Shown: positions 1 through 12,300 of the stretch, piece by piece
How positions within the stretch are numbered: position 1 is the first letter of the stretch
Layout of the letters: every line of letters begins with the position of its first letter
NCBI GenBank assembly: GCA_964017145.1
Contig: OZ024848.1
Coordinates: 2,368,501-2,432,500 of the forward strand
Reading direction: 5' to 3'
DNA: 64,000 bases
DNA from: Agrocybe praecox
Lineage: Eukaryota > Basidiomycota > Agaricomycetes > Agaricales > Agrocybaceae
Notes under the pieces: generated by a model
What the model was told of the DNA's origin: nothing
Database searches by the model: none
Seen by the model: only the letters and a program-made list of their open reading frames with translations
Made by a program: the position numbers and the translations under genes

Positions 1-149
1 GAAAGTGAGTACTATGCGCAAGGTCAATGATGAGATGGTGTAGATAGCTAAACTCACGTTACCTCGGCGGTCTTTACCGTAAAGAGCGTACATGCGAAGG
101 GAGAAAAGCATGTTCACAAATGTCGTGAAGAGAATGTCACCGAATCTGT
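1..149 (-). CDS. Partial 7-TM membrane protein (DUF6533-like), window edge
   Basis: The minus strand reads FGDILFTTFVNMLFSLRMYALYGKDRR, given here in key parts: a hydrophobic helix followed by LRMYALYGKDRR. This helix-plus-RxYALYGxxRR signature is common in basidiomycete DUF6533-type seven-helix proteins of unknown function. The exon opens after an AACAG acceptor near 149-150 and closes at a GTGAGT donor near 57. A short intron follows (about 12-57), and the next exon runs off the window at base 1. The upstream exons are not clear. Family assignment rests on one exon only. Confidence 0.4.
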
Positions 150-1404
150 TTTACATAGATCAGAGAGTATACGATGAGACATTTGAATGAGAACAAACAA
201 GATCCAGAACCAGTAATATCCCTTGCAACTACGTGGCATAATGCATAAGCGCCTAGGCTACAAGAATTTAATAACGTCCAAAAGAGCACTAACACCTGCA
301 AGATACTCAGGACACAAGTGAATCTTAACTGTCAACCACTTACGTGTAGAGAAAGGTTGAAGTTGAGGCATACTGGAGCGGTATTCCGGTTAGTTTCTGC
401 TCATGCATACCGCAAAAGAGATGTACTGACCATAACACTGTATGCTGTTTGTTAAATAAGCTTTTTTGAGTGGACGTTTTGACCGGAGGAAATTTCTTAT
501 ACAAACATCAAATAGAGCAGTCCATAGTACCGTCCCAAGATGTATAATATTTTTGGAAAGGTCCATTTAGCTCTGTTCCGTTTAGGTAAGTCTAAAATCT
601 CGAAACGACGGTGACCAAGCTTACTGCCAAATGTATGCAACCTATGCAAGCATTTACAAGGGTATGAGAGGGATGATGAACGTTCATTTATTTAGTTTCT
701 ACACACCTCATCAGGAAATGTGCTCAATACGTCGCGCGCCAAAAGCACTGTGGCTGCAACTATCCACGGTTCAGAAATCGGCATATGGCACGTTAGCGAT
801 TAAAGTCTCACCTAGCGAATAATTTTGAGTTTGTATCTGCTTCAGGGCGTTGATCAAAGCAAGAATGGGGGACTGCGACATTTTTGAAGGCGGTAGTGTA
901 ATTGAGGTACAGTAAGGGTCAAAGTTTGCTAGTTTTAGATCAGAGGTTAGAGCTTTTATCCCAAAGCACAACAGGCTATGAGCACAACACAGCATATGTG
1001 TGCTCAGATCGTATCTTTGACGTGATGTAACACATCAACATCACTTTGCTCATGGATTACATGTCTGACGCTCCATCTGGGACATTCACAGCTCATTATT
1101 AAATGGTTATTCTTGGGGTCTTCTATTTTATTCAAATTTATTCATGTCTGATATTTACTCAGGCGATAATCAACATGTTCAAAAATGATCTATCAATAAA
1201 ATGCATTTAAAATACATGGGTAAAGTCCTTTACATTATATTTGGAGCTTCTACGGTCATACCGGGGAAAATGTGATGGGAGTATAATTATATGGACAGGC
1301 ACCCGTGAATACGACAAAATGGAAGATATACATCGAAATAGATTGCCTGATCTATGGATTACACCTTGCTGAGCCAGCTCGAGCTACGTATCTATACCGA
1401 AGTA
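150..1404. other. Non-coding or unresolved stretch
   Basis: Part of 150-420 may hold further 5' exons of the edge membrane protein, but no convincing splice chain was found. The rest is AT-rich, with short open frames lacking coding character. I see no RNA gene or repeat here. Confidence 0.4.
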
Positions 1405-3539
1405 TCAAAGGCGACGTTTCAACACCAATCCAATCGGCTTAGTGATCCCAAATGATAGTCCTACATGTCCGGCGTGCGACATCACCCGTGCTTCATATCC
1501 CTTGAACGATTCTCCGTCTTGCAAGGATGGCATCACTTCCCAATCGCGCAGGAAGAGAGATAGGAAGGTGAGAGCCTCTGTCAAAGCAAACTTTCTACCG
1601 ATGCAGGCGCGAGCACCGATACCGAACATGGGAACGTCCGGCTCTGCCACGCCGTACCATCTGGAAGGTTTGAAAGTGCCCGGCTCTGGGAAAACATTTG
1701 GATTGTGGTCTGTGGGGGTGTAGTTAGATTGGGATAGACGCAAACAAGCGTACGTACGTATACCAATCATATCAATCATCAGCATAGATCCGGCGGGGAG
1801 GATCATAGTAGCCTCCGAGGGCTTGGAAACTTTCACAGGTATATCCTCAGTTGCTCGTCGAATGAGGGTCTGTCCAGCCGCTGAGATAAATTTAATACGG
1901 AAGGAAAGAACCAAATCTTGAACATAACGTACGATAGAGACGGAGAGCTTCATGGAAGCAGGCAAGTGTGTGTTGCATGTTGGACAGATCTTCGGCAGTC
2001 TATTCCAGTCTAGGTATCAATAATACATTTCTGATGGTGATAACTTGCGCTCACCGGGTCCCGAGTGGATATAGCAGATACGATCTCTTTGTGGGCCTTT
2101 GCTTGCTCGTCAGGGTTTAACGCAAGGTATGCCAGGGTGGCTGCCAAAACAATACCCGTCGTCTCTACCGACTTCATTAATAGTGGCCATCCATGGATTT
2201 ACACAAAAGCATACCATGACCGGCAAACATTAACATGAACGTGTTGCCTATCTACACAGAATGAGTTTGTGAGCACAGAAACGAAAATCGCGGATGTGTA
2301 TATCACATACCACCTCGTCAACAATGAGTTTGTTTTTCCCTTCGTCGTCAATGGCATGAACGAGACGCGTAAAAACATCCGCTGAAGTATTAAGTAGATC
2401 CGGGTTCCCTGCGAGTTCTTCGTAGCGCGTCTGTACTGATTTCTTCATGAAATCAGCAAACGATTTCCAGACCAAGTCGATTTCTTTGAGCCTACAATAC
2501 TATCGGTAATGATCTCAGCGGAAGAAGCATAGACACACCTTTTAATGGGTAATTTATATAACCAATTCGGAATGACAAGGTGAAGAATTGTATTGTCCAG
2601 AACCAGGTTAAGTGCCTCGCCCACATCCATATTACCTACGGTTTCAGTCTCTGTATCATTACTTCCGGCAACCCACCCTAGTCGCATATTGAATGCACAG
2701 CGCGCCATGACCAGAAAGGCTGCCTATTAAGACAAAGATTAGAACGGAATGACATGTTAATGCAGAGGGAATAGGGATTACTCGTAGAGTAAACTTTGAG
2801 ATAGATTCAACGGTGACCTCTGACTTTTTGGCCCATCCTTCATTCTCCATCATATCTTCATATATGTTTTTTGTCTGTGCGAGAACCATAGCGTATCTTG
2901 TGGATCCATCAGAACAAACTGTACGTTATAATCGAAATTCGATACATACGTCTTGAAGTTGAAAGCAGGGTTCATCGTTCTGCGATACCTTTTCCATTCT
3001 TCACTATTTGCCGAGAAGATGTTCTCGCCCCATTGCCTTCTAGATGTTAGCGCTCGAATAAAAATGTCTTTGATGACCTACAAGAGTGGGACGCTGAGCT
3101 CGCGAGGTTTAATCATGCGAGTCTCATCTGCCAATAATTGCTTCGTAACGTCGAGGGAGCAGATATAGTAAGCTGGTTCGCCGTGTACCCATGGAACTAT
3201 AGTAATGATGTCGTGCGTATGGTTGAAATATGCTGCGAAAATGTTTGATGATCGAACGCTACAGAACAACTTCTACAGACGGACGCACCTGTCTTTCTGT
3301 ATTTCCAGGTCCAATTCAGACCCAAGTTCCACCATGTCATAGGCAGGACTGCCCCAAGAAGTGTGGTTGGAGAGAACATGGGCCGATATCCTGGCACATG
3401 GTTCACAGCCTGTTTGAGTGGTTCTCAGACAGATAGCCGTGATGAATCATAGTTTTTAACACACCTGGAGCCCTTTGAAGTAGGTGTATGACCAGTAAAG
3501 TCCGGCAATGAGTCCACTTGCTTTCAGAATGTTGTCCAT
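1405..3539 (-). CDS. Cytochrome P450 monooxygenase (fungal, membrane-anchored)
   Basis: Heme-thiolate monooxygenase, likely ER-anchored. About a dozen exons can be chained. The start at 3539 (MDNILKASGLIAGLYWSY) gives a hydrophobic anchor, followed by NHVPGYRPMFSPTTLLGA. The C-helix motif EWKRYRR lies near 3000. The I-helix AGHETTG is restored by splicing across the intron near 2160-2210. The ExxR motif (HEALRLYPAGQ) is restored across another intron near 1870-1930. The PERF-like element is FKPSRW, and the heme loop FGIGARACIGRKFA (about 1590-1630) has the invariant Cys. The C-terminus GLVLKRRL stops at 1405. No frame break was seen, so the gene looks functional. Neighbours (methyltransferase, MFS exporter, second P450) suggest specialised metabolism. 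The substrate cannot be read from sequence. Confidence 0.92.
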
Positions 3540-3881
3540 AGTAGCATGCACTGATGACAGTAGGAAGGGGAAGAAAGAGGGACATATGGGAAAACGAACA
3601 ATATAAGGCTATAATTAGAGTGCGGGCATCATTGTACACGTCAGTTTATTTGTAGAACTTAAACGTAACCGTAACCCTCTTCCCAATCAAGCTCAGGCTC
3701 AATTTAAACCTCATAACGGATTATCCCGAAGTCAAGTGTCAACGCTTGCGGCAGACTCATGTGAAATATCATGTATTTTTAAAAATAGCGCCGCGGCATG
3801 TTTGGACATGAGGCATTATCGAATATCCGTGTTAAACTAAGATGAGCAACGAGGACAGTGTAATGCATACTGTATACAATG
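3540..3881. other. Intergenic spacer between P450 and methyltransferase genes
   Basis: Both flanking genes are on the minus strand, so this spacer holds the promoter of the P450 and the 3' end of the methyltransferase. It is AT-rich. I see no distinct element. Confidence 0.5.
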
Positions 3882-5206
3882 CTAAGTATATTTTATGTCA
3901 ACACGTCTTGATATAATCATTGCCATGGGAGTGAAAAGCTGTGAGTGTTCATGTTAGCTTTCATCAAACGTAGATAATGTCGAAGTCACTGCTCACATTG
4001 TAAACTCCTCCTTGAACCAACATCTTTGCCGCTTCTTTTGATAAATCACCAGATGCGTGGTGCAACGGCCAGTTTGAGTTTGATGATTGAACTGCATTCT
4101 CCAAGACATTATACCAAGGCACAGCAAGTGGTTTACCCTTCACCTCAGATAGATCTGCCCACTCTACAATCTCAAAATGCGACCTTTCGAGAGCTTTAAC
4201 CGCAGAGGAGAGCAGGCGTTCCGTGGGTCTTCGGTGACTAATTCCTGTGGATTCTTCGATTATGCTGGCCAATTGACAATGTGCAGCGTCTGAAGGATTG
4301 AACTGTGTCGTCCAGCACCATTCATAAACTCCGAACTACGGCCCGGATGATAAATTAGATCTATATTACCCAAGGTATTAGTCGAACCACATACCGTTCC
4401 ATAGGGTTTCAAAAGCTGGTAACATTGTCGGTATATACCTTCGAAGTCTGGCTGAGTCTAGCAAGAAAAGAAAATGATCATAAATTGACATAAAGCTCGA
4501 CGAAGTTGCCTTACCACCAGTGATTCTATGGCATATATTGCATTAAAGGTCCCGAGCGCAGCATAGCTTGCCATGTTACTCATAGATGCGACTAAGTAAT
4601 GTGTTTGAGTGGATATGGTGGGTTCATGGAATGGAAAAATATGACATACCGTGTATAAAGGTAACCCTGTCATTCAGAAACATAGTTTGAGAAATATTGA
4701 TTGCCTCTTGAATCTAAAGGCTAAGAGCGTAAATCATATCCATACCTACCCGATATCATATTAAATCATACCTTTGCCACATTAGTATCAATTCCAATGA
4801 CCTGAACGTTGTAGAGGTTTGCCAGCTCAAAGGCCACCCGCCCCATACCGCATCCAATGTTCAATACTCTCATCCCAGACTTCAAACCAAGCCTAGCAAA
4901 GAGATAATGCTCATGCCGAGCCAAAGCTTTATCGAGTTGGTCCCCACGATAAAGTCTCGCAAAGTGGAAGCTTGTGCTTGTAGAGTTGGCCATAGAGGAA
5001 ACTGGACTAAAGTTATGAAACAGGTCATCGCCTATCTCACCTCTATATATAGCTACAGAATCGGAACGTAAGTGCAGCGCACACATATGGGCTATTCTCG
5101 GTATGTTGGTAGTATTCCGTCATTTCCGATAAACCAGTTCATTTAAAACACGGCCGCCGGTAGATAAAGGAGGTGCAGTACGAAATAAGCCTGATTGATT
5201 GCTCAT
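3882..5206 (-). CDS. Sterol C-24 methyltransferase-like (Erg6/SMT family) enzyme
   Basis: SAM-dependent C-methyltransferase. Family signatures in order: SFHFARLYRGDQ plus ALARHEHYLFARLGLKSGM (Erg6-type region), SAM motif VLNIGCGMGR (near 4850), a MSNMASYAALGTFNAIYAIES segment, DFEGIYRQCYQLLKPYG, and a final exon LFTPMAMIISRR matching the Erg6 C-terminal LFTPM motif. That last exon (stop at 3882) follows a GTGAGC...CACAG intron whose read-through would give a false end at 3964. The N-terminus is uncertain. ATG at 5206 (MSNQSGLFRTAPPLSTGG) is a good candidate but needs an unresolved intron; 5086 is the first ATG in the main open frame. Erg6 methylates sterol side chains at C-24. Here, beside P450s and an exporter, the substrate may be a triterpenoid or sterol-derived metabolite (inference). 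Confidence 0.8.
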
Positions 5207-5264
5207 GGTCCATCAGACCAGTGTACCAGCTTCTCCGTTTTCTGATCAATAGTATTAGGAGATC

Positions 5265-5272
5265 ACTAGAAT
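5265..5272 (+). repeat. Left target-site duplication of KDZ element (ACTAGAAT)
   Basis: ACTAGAAT directly abuts the left terminal repeat and is repeated exactly at 13144-13151, just outside the right terminal repeat. An 8-bp duplication is what is reported for Zisupton-type elements. Confidence 0.95.
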
Positions 5273-5619
5273 CACCTGTAACTCCCACCTAAATGATGGT
5301 ATTAGACAGGAACATGATGCCCTTGTTGCGGTCTAATTCGATCTATTTTCGCATTCTCTCTGCAGTGGGCAATAGCTCAGCTTAGCTCCCTCCCGTTTTT
5401 TCTCAAGGTCTTGCCTTTCCCCGACATCACTGTTTAGCACGGCATGACGGCTCATCGAATCCAGCCCATCAAAGAACTCTCTCAGGTCCGTTCCAAATAT
5501 AGTCGCACTGCCACGTCGTTGCCAGGATCCTGGCCGTCGTTGATAAGCACCTGTCCGTCGTCGACAACAGCGACGAGCACTCCTCCCTTAATCTCTCTTT
5601 CTTTCTTTCGCTTTTTTGG
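5273..5619 (+). repeat. Left terminal inverted repeat of KDZ element (347 bp)
   Basis: Begins CACCTGTAACTCCC and ends CTTTTTTGG. Its reverse complement occurs at 12797-13143 with no mismatch found on a base-by-base read. A 59-codon open frame inside it, present in both copies, is a by-product of the repeat and not a gene. Confidence 0.95.
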
Positions 5620-5780
5620 ACTTCAGAGATTTCAGGGTATCATAGACAGGTGTGCATTACAAAATAAGATACTGGCAACAAAATACTGCTACTACTAGTT
5701 TTAGTAGGTTTCCGTGGGTATGAGCCCTGATAAGGCTGATAACAACAGGATACTCTCAAGCCTCGTCAGGCGCCCATAGT

Positions 5781-7382
5781 CTACCCTGCTTGGGTGCTAT
5801 GTAAGGCCTCGTTGATGCATCCGGGAGGTAGCTGTGACATAGCGGCCGTTGTGGCGTTGGGTAACTTGACCTCCAAAGATCCAGCTAGGACAGGGTTCTT
5901 TTTACCTGTGCCCTTGCTTCTTGTCGTCGTCTTGGCTTTTTTGGAAGGCGGATCACCTGCAAGAGTTGACTTTGATGATCCCTTCGGACGGGTAGTGCCA
6001 AAATCGCTTCGTCGTTTGCGTGACGTTCCGACTGTTTCGCCATTTTCTTCTTGAATCTCCATCTCTTTTGCGTGCTTCGTAAGTTCGTGTCTTGATATTC
6101 TAATCCAGTGGCAGCTACCACACCGGAGGGCTTCGGCCAGAGTACGAATAGCGTCGATGGTTTTGATGTCAAATGGGCTAACAAACTTATCAAAGGTCCA
6201 ACCTACGAGCTTAACGGAGTACTTTTGTATGATTTGCTTATCATAGTTGCAGTAGTTCATCGTCGCAGCGTTGTTCTGAGATACGGTTTCTATATATCTT
6301 CAGTCACGGTGAACCCTGAAGCTAGAATCAAACAGTACGTACTGAGAGAATTGTTAATGGTGGTGCTGCATTCTTTCTGCATTGAGGCCATCGTAGTGGG
6401 TGGATTAACGACTATGAAAGAATATTTATCAGCATTTTTCGAGCATGGTAGTATGCTCTCAGGACTTGCCTCTTCCACTCGAACATGCCCACTGTTCAAA
6501 GCGGCGGCATATATCCCACATACCAGTACCAAGGGCCTCCGTTGTGAAGTTGAGTGCATTGTCAGTCGCAATCCAATTAGGTTCGAACCTATCTTCGACA
6601 TGCGAGCGTGTGGCAAAGACAATTACAGCAGCTCCTGTTCGAACTGATAAAGATGTTACCTAGACATGCCAGAAATCAGTATATATCATAATTAATAAAT
6701 AGCTGATCTCAGTGCGTGTCTGTCGTGCCTACCATATCATTGATAGTTGTCAAGACACAGCGAACATCTTGAGACACTGCTTTATTTGTGAGTCGTGCAC
6801 CGTTCTTTTTCTCTTCCCTTGATGCAATAACTTCGAGCTTCAGCTCGTCTTCCTCTTCCTTGGATAATGTTTGGTAGGAGCTGTCGGCGAGAACTAATGC
6901 TCTCAGCTCAGGGAGTTTTATACGTTGACCCCCAGGAAGATCTAGAACAGTGTTGGTAAGTTCATAGTAATGAATGAATATTCCTTGCGTATTCACTAAC
7001 CTGTATTGACCTCTAATGCCTTAGCATGCAACAAAGCATTTTGAAGACTTACACTCCGTTTGGCCTTAAGATGAGGTGACTGGGTTATCAGTTTCTGTAC
7101 ATAATCAACCTTCACTGCATGCTTCTCTGCGAGTGTTTTTAAATCATCCTGGTGGTCGGCTAAAATTGTTGAGAGTTCATTCATGAGCAATGTATGTTTT
7201 TCTTTGTCTGCGGCAGCGCGAAGCGCACGTGTGGCTTTTTGACTATTACTGAAAACCTGTTTTGTGTTGGTATGGATAGGTTGCTGGGGGAGTAGAGGAT
7301 TACGAAGGGCATGTGAGCCATCCTGAGCAACTGTTTCCCCAGAGAAAATAGGTATGTTACACTCGGGCAATGAAGACGACAT
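5781..7382 (-). CDS. KDZ-transposon-associated protein of unknown function
   Basis: Spliced gene inside the KDZ element, starting MSSSLPECNIPIFSG at 7382 and ending at 5781. An N-terminal helical segment (LAEKHAVKVDYVQKLITQSP, then KRSVSLQNALLHAKALEVN) and a second exon with IKLPELRALV are followed by WIATDNALNFTTEALGTGMW and FEQWACSSGR. The C-terminal part has KYSVKLVGW and a basic Lys/Arg-rich tail with likely nuclear localisation signals (SRKRRSD, SKKAKTTTRSKGTGKKN). The layout resembles uncharacterised proteins repeated across Agaricomycete genomes. One intron (6412-6469) appears to use a GC donor (AGAG|GCAAGT). The role is unknown; residence within the element and the basic tail suggest a nuclear accessory factor (inference). 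Confidence 0.75.
6412..6469 (-). other. GC-AG intron in KDZ-associated gene
   Basis: The donor reads AGAG|GCAAGT and the acceptor TTTCATAG. Removal joins the CSSGR exon to VVNPPTTM in frame. Without it, a TGA stops the frame four codons on. GC donors are a known minority class. Confidence 0.6.
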
Positions 7383-7659
7383 GTCGGGACCTGCAAATGT
7401 AACGGTCACATGTAATTTGCACGTCAAGTCCAACCTGTGGGTCACAAACTTCAACCATTCTTTCTTTTTCCCATCAACGCTACTGCCCGCCTTTTATTAT
7501 TCCCTCGCCCTCCAGAGATCACCTCTCAATACAACTCTAAGACTAATGTCGCACAGTGAGTACAATGCTTTCTATCATTTTCTTCCAGTGTATTAAATAT
7601 AAACCCCTTCAGAAACACCGCAAGCATCTACACCAACACAATCTTCACGTCAGGGTGCA

Positions 7660-8670
7660 ATGTGGGATGCTAAGGATAGTCCAAGTTCGTTTCCGTCACT
7701 GGTTTCGGAGATAAAACCTCCAGGGCGGTATACAAAACAATCAACATCATCTCGTGGATTCAACGCCTATGTAATCTTTCGCGGAAACCCTCATGTTGGG
7801 GTTTTCTATAACTGGTATGCACACATTTTACTGAACACTGTCTGGTCTGTACTTATTTATTGATGTAGGAAGGTGGGAAGTCCAAGCATTCATAACTATG
7901 GCGAGAAAAGCTTCAAAGGCTTTGAAACGTATGACGAGGCTCACGAAGCATGGGCATCCTTCGTTACCTATGGTATACTTCCGACCGACACTGCATCCTA
8001 TATAGGTTCCCGTGCTATGCCTATACCACCATCCCCACCCGACTTTTCAATTGCAGGCATGCCTGTATACAACACTTATCTTGCTCAACTTTCTGCTGTT
8101 CCTTCCTCAGAATCCGATGTTTTTACTATTAACATCCAGACACAAATCAGTCATTCTGCTGGCTCTGGTCGATCACAGCAGACAGCACCCAAGCTACCAG
8201 GACTAGTATCACATAATAGTCCTGTGCCTTCTACACGACAACATGTACACTCTACTCCACAACCTGTACCCTCTACTCCGCAACGTGTACCCTCTACTCT
8301 GCAGCACACACCGTCCACCCCACATCATGCACCGTCCACTCCGAAGCGTGCGCCATCAATTCCGCAACGTGTGCCATTAACTCCGCAGCGTGCACCGTCC
8401 ACTCCACAGCGTGTACATTCTCCAGACGTATCCTTCCATGCTTGTGATAGTCCACACCTCCATACAAGTGATCAGTCACTTGTGCCATCTGTATATGTTG
8501 TGCTGGCCGGTAGATATCCTGGTGTCTATGTTGACGAAGCTGTTGCCATCAGAGCTATGGGTAATATTGGCCAAGCAGCTTTCGAGACTGTGGAGACTCG
8601 TGGAGAGGGGAATGCATTATTTGTTGACGAATACATGTGTAATAGAGTTTCTCGTTTTGATAATTGCTAA
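7660..8670 (+). CDS. RNase H1 N-terminal (hybrid-binding) domain protein in KDZ element
   Basis: Two exons (7660-7814 and 7869-8670; intron GTATGC...GATGTAG) encode 318 residues. Residues about 35-90 match the RNase H1 N-terminal fold (YVIFRGN...GVFYNW, then KSFKGFETYDEAHEAW), a small domain that binds RNA/DNA hybrids in RNase H1 and in caulimovirus transactivators. A second, weaker copy lies near the C-terminus (YVVLAGRYPGVY...AAFETVE). No RNase H catalytic domain follows. Between them is a Ser/Pro/Thr-rich linker with a tandem heptad related to PSTPQRV. It faces away from the minus-strand gene of the same element. A nucleic-acid-binding accessory role in transposition is inference. Confidence 0.75.
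8221..8424 (+). repeat. In-frame 21-bp tandem repeat encoding P-S-T-P-Q-R-V heptads
   Basis: About nine to ten degenerate copies of a 21-bp unit (CCCTCTACTCCGCAACGTGT type) encode PSTPQRV-like heptads in the linker of the RNase H1-N protein. Copies vary, including PSTLQHT, PSTPHHA and PLTPQRA, but the frame is kept. Confidence 0.8.
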
Positions 8671-9339
8671 TGTTTCATGTAGTACTCTGATATCTTGCAT
8701 TCCTTACAAGTACTTCGCTTTCTGATGTATAGTTATGATTCTTTTTGTGTATTTCCTTTCGTTTGTATGGTGTTACCACGTTAAAATATATTTCTCAACA
8801 CTGTTATTAACTTCAATTTCTATTTGCGGGTGAACCTACGAATTTTGTTTCTCTGACTTGGGCGCCTAAACTCAAAATGAAGCAATCTTATTGGTTGGAA
8901 AGGCCGGGCCGGTGTAACTAAATGTCACTGTATCTACTAAAGTCGATGTTATACATTTGAAAGATCCTATTGACTTTTAAAAAGACTTGAAGCATGCATA
9001 TATAGACTATATCTACAGTATTCACTAGACATGCAAAGTGCATACTTATATACAGAGTACTGGGCATAGTATTCTATCACAATGAATGTATAGAGTTATA
9101 TAGATCCCTGTGCTGGTCTACCGCTGCTTATCTCTCTACTAAAAGTCATCGGATTTCTATGTTGGCTAATATAGCTGATATAATGCAAACTTATACAAGC
9201 CACATACATATACAGTAGCTCTTGTGGTATATAACAGAATTTCTAGGTTGTAATATAGAGAATATGTAAAAAAATATTGATACTTTAGCGTGTCACTGGT
9301 AGTGTGACATGGTTGAACTTCTTTACCTCAGACGAGTCG
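8671..9339. other. Intergenic spacer and transposase promoter inside KDZ element
   Basis: AT-rich with many TATATA tracts between about 8960 and 9260. It lies directly upstream of the transposase start at 9340. No gene is seen. Confidence 0.5.
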
Positions 9340-12300
9340 ATGGTCTTTGGGAAGATTCCTGGTAAACGAAAAGCCCATCCATCAGATGGCTCTTCATCTT
9401 CCCAGCATGTCAAGCGTGTACATTATGCAAAAACACCGGCTGGCTTAGAAACTACACACAGGACGACACTCAATGCAACAAAAATACACAAGCAGCAATC
9501 ACAGGACCGAGTTGATCTCGCTGAGCGTATCAATGCAATGACAACAGAGCAACTCAGACAGCTCTTAGATATCCAGCGCAACTTGCCACCTACCTATGAA
9601 GATGATGGCCACATGGACCACAATTTTGAGGAGGCCAACATTAACCAATTGTCACTTGATGATATTTTGGCTGGAAGAGTTGTCCACGACATTAGCCATG
9701 CTGGCGGAGAGTTTGAGTCAATTCTTGATCTAGCAGAAGAGATGCTGGGCTCAAAGCAAAGGTAAGAAGAACTATACAAGTCTATTAAGACTAACTCTCA
9801 AGTACTAGAGACCACCGGACCACTGACTATCGTACACGACGTGATCGCACTGAGCGGAGGGCAAAAGCATTTGCGTTACAGTTGCCTGCACTTACGGATG
9901 CATACATGGAGTGGATGCTTGGCCTGGGTGATGAAGGACATCTGGAAGAGTACCAGCTGCCAGAAAATGCCGATGTTCAAGGACAACAGATGATTTCTGC
10001 GGTAGATTTCTTTGGTGCGTTGTTCTATTATAATTTATATGGTGTATAAATTATAATACAGTCACTACAACTTCTCTACGTTCAATTAACTAATCGACTA
10101 TTTCATAGGTACCCGGAGAACAACAATATACCACTTGGCACATGATAAGTGTGTAGCCGCATCCTTTGTTCGACAAGGCCTGATACCATGCTCACCATAT
10201 CGGCCCACTACTGCAATTCATATCAGGGTTCTTGAAGTCTTTCGAGTTACACAACTACGCTGCCCCCATTTATCTATCCATTCATTTGTCCAATCCCTCT
10301 GCGACCTCCACATGGCCCCATTCAAATCATATTTGTCACGTCAGTTCTCTATAGCACTCGATGTCTACATTTCAATCAAGAACTCAGTACATCAAAAAGT
10401 ACAAACAGCATTATCACGGGATACACAGGATTGGAGGCTTCGGAATGTGTGTCCAGCATGCACCTACCAGCTAGAAGACGAGGACAAACTAAAGTTCTCA
10501 CTACTGTACACTGTCGATGGCAATGACTCGCTCAAAAGAATTGTCCGACGTGAAACCGTGCCAGAAACACGAGAGAACGCAAACAGGGATGTACCTATAT
10601 TAGGTGCATCAAGTGAGTCATTCGATACACGAAAGGCCGCAGGAGATATGTACTTAACGAGGGAACAAGTTGATGAATGGGCGAAAGAAGTACTCCAGGC
10701 CATTACTCCTGATTACGACGAAGATGAAGACAACCCGTGTGCTGAAAGATGGAGAAACATGAAGACTGAGCTAACCGCAAAGATGTGGGGCATATTCGAA
10801 GAGACTGGCCTTTTTCTTTCACTGTGTCGTCATGGATTTGTGTTGCTTCTCGCTGACATGGTTCGCAGCGGGGAACTGTGAGTGCTATGCTGTTAATTAT
10901 ATTTTAACATAATCTGACCCATATTTTAGATCTAAGTATCCACTTGCTATTGTCAACAAAATGCTAGAAGTATTTGGAGATGACTTAGCTCTTGGCTACG
11001 ATATTGGGTGTCGTTTCAAGGCCACTCTTTCCAAGAGCCCATTAAGACTGAGAATTCGTTCGCAAAATCACACAACACTTGTAGGAGCATTTCATGGCCA
11101 TGCTCATAATCGGCTATGCCAGCTACGCTTTCTTGCAACCTACATCGAGGGTCTTGGAATGGAAGACCTCGAAGGCTGTGAGCCGTTCTTCTCGCGCTCG
11201 AATGCCCTAGCAAGTTCAACCCGGTACTCAAGTGTGTTTCATCGTCGGCAGTCAATTGTCGAGTACTGCAAGCACACAGATATTTTCGAGACATATCAAA
11301 ATCTAAGTAAGTTGTCTCAAATTTATCCCGTACCCACCCATTGCGACAACAAACTAACCCAGCATTACATTGTAGGTACGTTCTTTCTAAATACCTACAA
11401 GCGAGCACTGGCGGTTCTTGACACACGCTCCGCTGTGCTTGCAGCTCTGAGAAAGGTGGGTGCTGAAGATGGCAATTTAGTAGAGGAGTGGTTAAAAGAG
11501 GAAGAAACGTACCTAAGAGGGCTTACGAAGGAACCACTACACGAAACTATCCAGATGGAATATTATAGTCGGCTTGTGTTACTGGAATCCAGCAGGTGTG
11601 TGTATATCTATCTATGACTCGCCGGCACCTTATCATTTACTTCTCGCAGTGCAAAACTGAATGCTGCCACTTTGCTCTGGTCCAACTTAACAGCAGAGAG
11701 TATCACGGACAGAGATAAAACAGCTTCAATAGAGACTGCTCGTCGGCATGCTGTTGAGGCACACGACTCAAACATAGCCATTGTTCATTTGTTAGAGTCC
11801 AAACTAGGTGTAACTGTACGTTGGATCTCTGGAACACCGGAATGGATTGACGCTGCAGACAAGGTATCAAACCGTAAGTATCAGCGCTGTGTGGATGTTC
11901 TTGAAGGTCTCATAGTAGCAAGGATGTTTGAACTGACGAAAATGAATATGTCCCAGACAGGTGAGTAGTTTGGTTCTTCAAAATGAACACATTTAATTGA
12001 TACTTACTTCATTGAAGGATACAGCATGCGAAAGCATATAGCCTCTGCCTTGAAAGCTCGGTCGCAAGCCATTCACACAGCATTAGATAAGTACAACATT
12101 GCCGCGCTTACTATGAGACCACCTCGACAACTACTCAGCTGGGACGAAGTTGTGGAATACGCATTCCTTTCTGATTTCGACCTCCTACGCGACACTCAAC
12201 AGGACATTCGCGAAAAGCCATGGGCGACACCAGCAGCACGACTAGCAATCGACCAATGGTTCAAGCTGAAGCGCGCTGAAGAAGAAATCAAACGTCTTAA

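Noticed and set aside
3964..4272. Reading the methyltransferase as ending NVSSDFDIIYV at 3964
   Set aside because: That end is intron read-through. Splicing GTGAGC...CACAG restores the family LFTPM C-terminus and stops at 3882.
5444..5698. Open frame MTAHRIQPIKELSQVRS, repeated on the other strand at 12772-12972
   Set aside because: It lies wholly within the 347-bp terminal repeats, so its duplication reflects the repeat, not a gene.
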